Part shown: piece by piece, positions 22,795-26,682 of the stretch
Layout of the letters: each line of letters opens with the position of its first letter
How positions within the stretch are numbered: the stretch's first letter is position 1
Origin: Lachnospiraceae bacterium UBA5895
GTDB taxonomy: Bacteria; Bacillota; Clostridia; Lachnospirales; Lachnospiraceae
Direction of reading: 5' to 3'
NCBI GenBank assembly: GCA_002431915.1
Contig: DJEP01000028.1
Location: forward strand, 9,041-35,722
DNA length: 26,682 nt
Program-made: the position numbers and the translations under genes
Notes under the pieces: model-generated
Told to the model about the DNA's origin: nothing
The model's database searches: none
The model's input: the letters and a program-made list of their open reading frames with translations, nothing else

Positions 22795-24384
22795 ATGCAG
22801 AATGGATATTTTCAGATAGTGACAGCACCGGGAGGTTATGGACTGCGAATCGTACCGCCAAAGGACGGGGGCAGTGGTGTGAATCTCCAGGAGATCCTCT
22901 CATATCTTGACAGAGAAGCGGTGCCTTACGATCCCATGACAATCAAAAAAGCGATTTTGAACGGTGAGGACACCGTCTGCTTTTTAGAGAGAAAAGATTG
23001 TCCGGAGCTGGAGGAGACTTACAGTATCGAGGTCAGCCAGGACAATATGCAGGTCACCCTACGTTTTTATCCCGCATCACAGACCGGGAAAAGAGCGACG
23101 ATGGACAGCGTGATCAAAGATCTGAGATTCCGGAATGTAGTCTATGGAATTCAGATGAGCGTTCTGCAGGATCATTTTATGTCTGAGGGAATCTATTGCA
23201 CGGATCTGGTGGTGGCAAAAGGAAAAGAACCCAGACACGGAACGGACGCATACATTAAGTATTATTTTAACACGGATGTTCATGTCCGGCCTACATTAAA
23301 TGATGACGGAACGGTGGATTATTTCCATCTGAATATGATTAATCCCTGCAAGAAAGGGCAGCTTTTGGCGGAGACCGTTCCGGAGGATGAGGGCGAGTAC
23401 GGAACCACGGTACAGGGCGCTAAGATAAAACCGAGACAGGTGAAAAAAGCACATCTGGAATTCGGACATAACATCGAGATCTCCGAAGACCGGAGAAAAA
23501 TCACTTCTATGGTGGATGGGCATGTATCCCTGGTAGAAGGTAAGGTCTTCGTATCCGATGTCTACGAAGTGGAAAATGTGGATCTGTCCACCGGTAATAT
23601 CGATTTTGAAGGAAGCGTACAGGTCAAGGGCAACGTGTCCTCCAATTTTGTCATCCGGGCGGGGGGCAATGTGATCATCAGCGGTGTCGTGGAAGGTGCT
23701 CATATCGAAGCCGGCGGCAACATTATCATTGCCAGAGGCATGAACGGTATGACCAAGGGAACGCTGAAAGCCGGCGGTAATATCGTGGCGAAATTTTTAG
23801 AGAATACCACTGCGGCTGCCGGCGGTTATGTCAGTACGGAATCCATTCTGCACAGCAATGTGACAGCCGCCACAGAGATTCAGGTCACCGGTAAGAGAGG
23901 ATTTATCACCGGTGGGCATGTACGCGCCGGACAAAAGATCGAGGTGAAGACCCTGGGAGCCACCCTGGGAGCACCTACGGTGGTAGAGGTAGGTGTGGAT
24001 CCCGAGAAAAAGGCGGAGTACATGAGACTTCAGAAGGAAGTCTCCGAGATCGTAAAAACGATTCGGAATATCCAGCCGATCCTCGCAAGCTTTGCGGAGA
24101 AAAAGAGCAAGGGAGTTCGCTTTACGCCGGATCAGATCAATTACATCCGGAATTCCGCAGCTACCATGGAGACGCAGAAAAAGAGTCTGGAAGAGAAGAA
24201 CCGCAGAATGCAGGAACTGCAGCTGGAGTTCAATCCCCAGGAGAGAGCAATGGTGCTGGTAAAAGGAGAGGTGTATCCCGGTACCACGATCATCATCGGA
24301 GATTCTTCCATGCAGGTGAAGAGTACTTATCATTACTGCCGTTTTGAACGCATCGACGGTGATGTGAAGTCCACTCCCCTGTAA
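22795..24384 (+). CDS. fapA: FapA family (DUF342) protein
   Basis: A 529-residue cytoplasmic-type protein with the DUF342/FapA layout. An N-terminal alpha/beta region (about 1-200) contains the family stretch NPCKKGQLLAETVPEDEGEY. A polymer-forming right-handed beta-helix follows (about 255-400), with repeated glycine turns (RAGGNVIISG, EAGGNIIIARG, KAGGNIVAKF). Then comes a helical coiled coil (about 403-480) and a short beta end. The frame is open from ATG 22765, but GAGGAAAG just before ATG 22795 favours that start. DUF342 proteins are common beside sigD in Clostridia; in Vibrio a FapA links glucose signalling to FapA/pilus or flagellar assembly, so the name does not define a function here. 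Confidence 0.87.
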   Translation: MQNGYFQIVTAPGGYGLRIVPPKDGGSGVNLQEILSYLDREAVPYDPMTIKKAILNGEDTVCFLERKDCPELEETYSIEVSQDNMQVTLRFYPASQTGKRATMDSVIKDLRFRNVVYGIQMSVLQDHFMSEGIYCTDLVVAKGKEPRHGTDAYIKYYFNTDVHVRPTLNDDGTVDYFHLNMINPCKKGQLLAETVPEDEGEYGTTVQGAKIKPRQVKKAHLEFGHNIEISEDRRKITSMVDGHVSLVEGKVFVSDVYEVENVDLSTGNIDFEGSVQVKGNVSSNFVIRAGGNVIISGVVEGAHIEAGGNIIIARGMNGMTKGTLKAGGNIVAKFLENTTAAAGGYVSTESILHSNVTAATEIQVTGKRGFITGGHVRAGQKIEVKTLGATLGAPTVVEVGVDPEKKAEYMRLQKEVSEIVKTIRNIQPILASFAEKKSKGVRFTPDQINYIRNSAATMETQKKSLEEKNRRMQELQLEFNPQERAMVLVKGEVYPGTTIIIGDSSMQVKSTYHYCRFERIDGDVKSTPL

Positions 24385-24409
24385 GAGATCATAGAAAAGA
24401 GGCACAGAT

Positions 24410-24718
24410 ATGGCATTTGGATCTTTAGAGATTGCTTCGATCCCCAGAACACAGGATTATACTGTGATGAAGCAGAATGAAGACAACAAGGGGACATTTC
24501 AACAGATGACGCTGGGACAGCAGACGCAGAAGCATACCGAGCAGCTCACCAAAGAGGTGCACAGCAGTGACGATGCGGACTGGTACACCGGACAATACGA
24601 TGCCAAGGAAAAAGGCAGCAACGAGTATGCGGGTAACGGCGGCAAACGCCGCAAAAAGCAGCCGGAGGACGGTGTCGTAGTGAAAAAAGGGCATCAGGGA
24701 TTTGACATTAAGATCTGA
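24410..24718 (+). CDS. Conserved small hydrophilic protein of clostridial flagellar operons
   Basis: A 102-residue protein with no membrane segment, very polar and probably largely disordered. The N terminus (MAFGSLEIASIPRTQDYTVM, KQNEDNKGT) and the C-terminal end (YDAKEKGSNEYAGNGGKRRK, then GHQGFDIKI) look like conserved blocks around a Gln/Lys/Asp-rich middle. I recall similar unnamed proteins next to sigD/DUF342 genes in Lachnospiraceae, but no experimentally defined function. The basic GGKRRKK patch could bind nucleic acid or a membrane. It lies 25 bases after fapA and 23 before the DUF6115 gene, in the same operon. Confidence 0.78.
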   Translation: MAFGSLEIASIPRTQDYTVMKQNEDNKGTFQQMTLGQQTQKHTEQLTKEVHSSDDADWYTGQYDAKEKGSNEYAGNGGKRRKKQPEDGVVVKKGHQGFDIKI

Positions 24719-24741
24719 CAATACAAAGGAAAAGTAGTAAT

Positions 24742-25476
24742 ATGGGCATTTTGGAAATCATCCTGCTGATTGCGGGAATTATAATATTCACGGGAAGCTT
24801 TTTCCTGCCGTTTGGCGGTAAAGAGAGCGAAGGGATCAACAGGGAAGCGGCAAAAGAAGAAATCCACGGTCTGGTGGAAGAGGAAATGAATAGCGTCCGA
24901 AGTCAAATGCAGGACAAAATGGAAGAGACCTCCGAGGATGCCGTGGAGAAGGCGGAGCGTTCCCTGGAACGTCTGACCAATGAGAAGATCATGGCGGTCA
25001 ATGAATATTCCGACACGGTATTACAGGAGATTCATAAAAATCATGAAGAAGTAATGTTCTTATATGATATGCTGAACAGCAAGCATGCGAATATCAAGGA
25101 CACCGTATCCAAAATGGATAAAGTGGTAAAGGCGGCTGAAAATAAGGTTGCTGAAGATAAAGTTACTGAAAATAAAGTAACGGAGAATAAAGTAACGGAG
25201 AATAAAGTAACGGAGAATAAAGTGACGGAGGATAAGCCAACAGAGACCGGGGCGGCATCATCCAAAACCGCAGATACTGCTCAGCCAGAACCGCTGGTAC
25301 AGCCGGAGAATTCTCCCGAGATCGGATTCATGGGAGAGACGGTGCAGGAGGGACAGAACAATAACAAGAAGATCCTTGAGATGCACAGACAGGGCAAATC
25401 CACAGTGGCAATTGCCAAGGAACTGGGACTGGGCGTCGGAGAAGTGAAGCTTGTGATCGACCTGTACAAGGCCTGA
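24742..25476 (+). CDS. DUF6115-type (SwrB-like) membrane-anchored protein
   Basis: A 244-residue protein: one N-terminal membrane helix (about 3-24), a long helical/coiled-coil segment rich in Glu and Lys (about 35-130), seven pentapeptide units [A/T]E[N/D]KV (132-166), a Pro/Ser/Thr linker, and a C-terminal helix-turn-helix-like unit (KKILEMHRQGKSTVAIAKEL, GLGVGEVKLVIDLYK, 209-243). This end fits the DUF6115 pattern and resembles the end of B. subtilis SwrB (YlxL). The gene order sigD ... this gene ... rpsB parallels B. subtilis sigD-swrB-rpsB. SwrB activates hook-basal body assembly through FliP; the same role here is inference from position and layout, not from measured similarity. Confidence 0.8.
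   Translation: MGILEIILLIAGIIIFTGSFFLPFGGKESEGINREAAKEEIHGLVEEEMNSVRSQMQDKMEETSEDAVEKAERSLERLTNEKIMAVNEYSDTVLQEIHKNHEEVMFLYDMLNSKHANIKDTVSKMDKVVKAAENKVAEDKVTENKVTENKVTENKVTENKVTEDKPTETGAASSKTADTAQPEPLVQPENSPEIGFMGETVQEGQNNNKKILEMHRQGKSTVAIAKELGLGVGEVKLVIDLYKA
25141..25245 (+). repeat. 15-bp tandem repeat inside the DUF6115 gene
   Basis: Seven in-frame 15-base units encode NKV[A/T]E-type pentapeptides. The units at 25171-25185, 25186-25200 and 25201-25215 are identical (aataaagtaacggag) and 25216-25230 differs at one base; the outer units are more diverged. The identical central copies suggest recent slipped-strand duplication. Copy change keeps the reading frame, so it would only alter linker length. 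Confidence 0.95.
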
Positions 25477-25519
25477 TGAGAATCGCATGAAGCAAGGATA
25501 AGAACGGAGAAATACAATA

Positions 25520-26023
25520 ATGAAGTTAAAATATTATCTGCGCGGTCTCGGAATCGGAATGGCGGTAACGGCATTGATCTTAGGAATCAGCTTTTCCGGC
25601 AGACAGGGACAGGAGACGCAGACACTGACAGATGATCAGATTAAAGAGAGGGCTGCGGAACTGGGAATGGTGGATAGCAGCGAGCTGACCCTGGCGGCAC
25701 TCCAGAACAGTGCGCAGTCGCAGCCACAGGTAACGACGGAGCCGGAAGCTACAGCAGAACCGGAGGCGACCGTGGAGCCGGAAGTCACGGCAGAACCGGA
25801 ACTCGCGCATCCATCCATTACGTCCATTACAATCAATAAGGGTGCCGATTCCGGCAGTGTCAGCAGACAGCTCTACGAGGCAGACCTGGTGGAGAATGCG
25901 AAAGCATTTGACGATTACTTATGTAATAACGGCTACAGTCGCAACATCAATCCCGGCACCTATGAGATTGCACCCGGAACTTCCGAAGAAGAAATCGCCA
26001 AAATAATCACAGGAAAACATTAA
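25520..26023 (+). CDS. Truncated MltG/YceG-like membrane protein without catalytic domain
   Basis: A 167-residue protein with a basic start (MKLKYYLR), one membrane helix (about 8-27) and an extracytoplasmic helix region (DDQIKERAAELGM). A linker of Glu-Pro repeats follows (residues 73-94, TEPEATAEPE type). The C-terminal domain (about 100-166) reads like the LysM-like N-terminal part of MltG/YceG: SITINKGADSGSVSRQLYEA, LVENAKAFDDYL, NPGTYEIAPGTSEEEIAKII. Full MltG endolytic transglycosylases are about 330-380 residues; the catalytic domain with its conserved Glu is missing here, and the stop is followed at once by a terminator. So it may bind peptidoglycan or act as a scaffold rather than cut. 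It is the last gene of the operon. Confidence 0.75.
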   Translation: MKLKYYLRGLGIGMAVTALILGISFSGRQGQETQTLTDDQIKERAAELGMVDSSELTLAALQNSAQSQPQVTTEPEATAEPEATVEPEVTAEPELAHPSITSITINKGADSGSVSRQLYEADLVENAKAFDDYLCNNGYSRNINPGTYEIAPGTSEEEIAKIITGKH

Positions 26024-26047
26024 AAACCCCTTGCTATAGGGGTTTTT
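26022..26047 (+). terminator. Intrinsic terminator of the fla/che operon
   Basis: AAAAACCCC (26022-26030) pairs with GGGGTTTTT (26039-26047), with one further T-A pair closing the loop, and a T-run ends the right arm. It overlaps the stop codon of the last operon gene. The symmetric A/T ends would also allow function on the minus strand. Confidence 0.9.
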
Positions 26048-26059
26048 CTGTGTTATAAT
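26031..26059 (+). promoter_or_regulatory. rpsB promoter, overlapping the terminator
   Basis: TTGCTA (26031-26036), a 17-base spacer and a perfect TATAAT (26054-26059) with an extended -10 TG (26051-26052) make a strong vegetative promoter. The -35 box is the loop of the preceding terminator and the spacer contains its right arm. Transcription should begin near 26066, giving a leader of about 140 bases before rpsB. Confidence 0.87.
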
Positions 26060-26065
26060 CGCACT

Positions 26066-26206
26066 GTTGTGACAAAAAAACACGCCTTTCGATTTGGCGA
26101 TGGTGCTCCTGCTTTGTGCAGAGGTCTTCGCCAGAGCTAACCGGGTTCTTAACGCGTCCCGGCAGAAAAGAAAAGCGGAAGATTTTAACCAAACGGAGGT
26201 AAATAC
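26066..26206 (+). promoter_or_regulatory. Structured 5' leader of rpsB
   Basis: An approximately 140-base untranslated leader. It can form a hairpin TGGCGA (26095-26100)/TCGCCA (26128-26133) enclosing an inner stem CTGC (26109-26112)/GCAG (26118-26121). A second stem is CCGGG (26141-26145)/CCCGG (26158-26162). The GGAGGT ribosome binding site (26195-26200) is in an unpaired A-rich end. A ribosomal-protein leader controlled by S2 is plausible, as rpsB leaders are autoregulated in several bacteria, but I cannot match it to a known consensus by eye. Confidence 0.55.
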
Positions 26207-26682
26207 ATGAGCGTTATTTCTATGAAACAGTTACTTGAAGCAGGTGTTCATTTCGGACATCAGACCAGAAGATGGAACCCTAAGATGGCTCCTTACATCT
26301 TCACCGAGAGAAACGGTATCCACATCATCGATCTGCAGAAGTCTGTAGTTAAGGTTGATGAGGCTTACAAGGCAGTATCCGAGATCGCTGCACAGGGCGG
26401 CACCATCCTGTTCGTTGGAACCAAGAAGCAGGCACAGGACGCTGTAAAGGTTGAGGCTGAGCGTTGCGGTATGTACTATGTAAACGAGAGATGGTTAGGT
26501 GGTATGCTGACCAACTTCAGAACCATCCAGTCCCGTATCGCAAGACTGCATGCAATCGAGACCATGTCTCAGGACGGTACTTTCGATGTACTGCCTAAGA
26601 AAGAAGTTATTCAGTTAAAAAAAGAATGGGAGAAGCTGGAGAAGAACCTGGGCGGTATCAAGAACATGACCAGAGTTCCCGA
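26207..26682 (+). CDS. rpsB: 30S ribosomal protein S2 (3' partial)
   Basis: The frame starting at ATG 26207 has no stop before the window ends. It encodes MSVISMKQLLEAGVHFGHQT, RRWNPKMAPYIFTERNGIHI, IDLQKS and ERWLGGMLTNFRTIQSRI, all S2 signatures. S2 is a late-binding protein of the small ribosomal subunit. About 158 of roughly 245 residues are present. Codon use is strongly biased (aag, cag, atc, ggt), as expected for a highly expressed gene. GGAGGT is 6 bases before the ATG. A position right after the flagellar operon is the same as in B. subtilis; tsf would be expected next, outside the window. Confidence 0.97.
   Translation, partial: MSVISMKQLLEAGVHFGHQTRRWNPKMAPYIFTERNGIHIIDLQKSVVKVDEAYKAVSEIAAQGGTILFVGTKKQAQDAVKVEAERCGMYYVNERWLGGMLTNFRTIQSRIARLHAIETMSQDGTFDVLPKKEVIQLKKEWEKLEKNLGGIKNMTRVP

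Noticed and set aside
25141..25245. Tandem repeats as a possible CRISPR array or iteron set
   Set aside because: The units are 15 bases, contiguous, without spacers, and in frame within a coding gene.

Overview
The window is a nearly unbroken, one-strand run of 31 protein genes, all on the + strand. It is the 3' two thirds of a fla/che (flagellum and chemotaxis) operon, followed by the start of an rpsB transcription unit. FlgB/FlgC/FliE/FliF-type genes would lie upstream of the window and are not seen. Gene order (flgD ... fliM-fliY-cheY-fliO-P-Q-R-flhB-flhA-flhF-flhG ... cheB-A-W-C-D-sigD ... rpsB), FliY in place of a short FliN, CheC/CheD adaptation proteins, strong AGGAGG-type ribosome binding sites and GTG starts point to a Firmicute. 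Moderate GC, FlbD, FapA, the TIGR02530-type protein and the small lineage proteins between sigD and rpsB suggest Clostridia, most likely Lachnospiraceae (Roseburia-like). The genus is inference.

Layout: 1-2894, hook assembly (flgD, partial at its 5' end; flg_new; flgE). 2895-3062, the largest gap in the operon, with an 18-bp hairpin and a possible internal promoter. 3063-5446, flbD and the stator genes motA, motB, fliL. 5484-8328, rotor switch and response regulator (fliM, fliY, cheY). 8328-13842, type III export gate (fliO, P, Q, R, flhB, flhA). 13882-16035, flagellar placement GTPase/ATPase pair flhF-flhG. 16051-16785, a PilZ-domain (c-di-GMP) protein. 16785-21680, chemotaxis core (cheB, A, W, C, D). 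21705-22743, a small membrane protein and sigD. 22795-26023, fapA, a conserved small protein, a SwrB-like DUF6115 membrane protein and a truncated MltG-like membrane protein. 26022-26047, intrinsic terminator, overlapped by the promoter of rpsB. 26207 to the end, rpsB (partial).

The genes form one machine: export gate and hook genes build the structure, MotAB turns it, FliM/FliY/CheY switch its direction, CheA/W/B/C/D set CheY-P, FlhF/FlhG set position and number, PilZ may couple speed to c-di-GMP, and SigD turns on late genes. Many junctions are translationally coupled (TAATG, TGATG, ATGTGA).

There is no CRISPR, phage, toxin-antitoxin or transposon signal, and no tRNA or rRNA. I do not see an entirely new system. 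The points most worth a second look are the Met/Gly/Asn-rich linker of FliY, the terminator/promoter overlap before rpsB with its structured leader, the SwrB-like and truncated MltG-like proteins after sigD, the charged helical tail on FlgD, the long hairpin before flbD, and PomAB-like residues in the stator.
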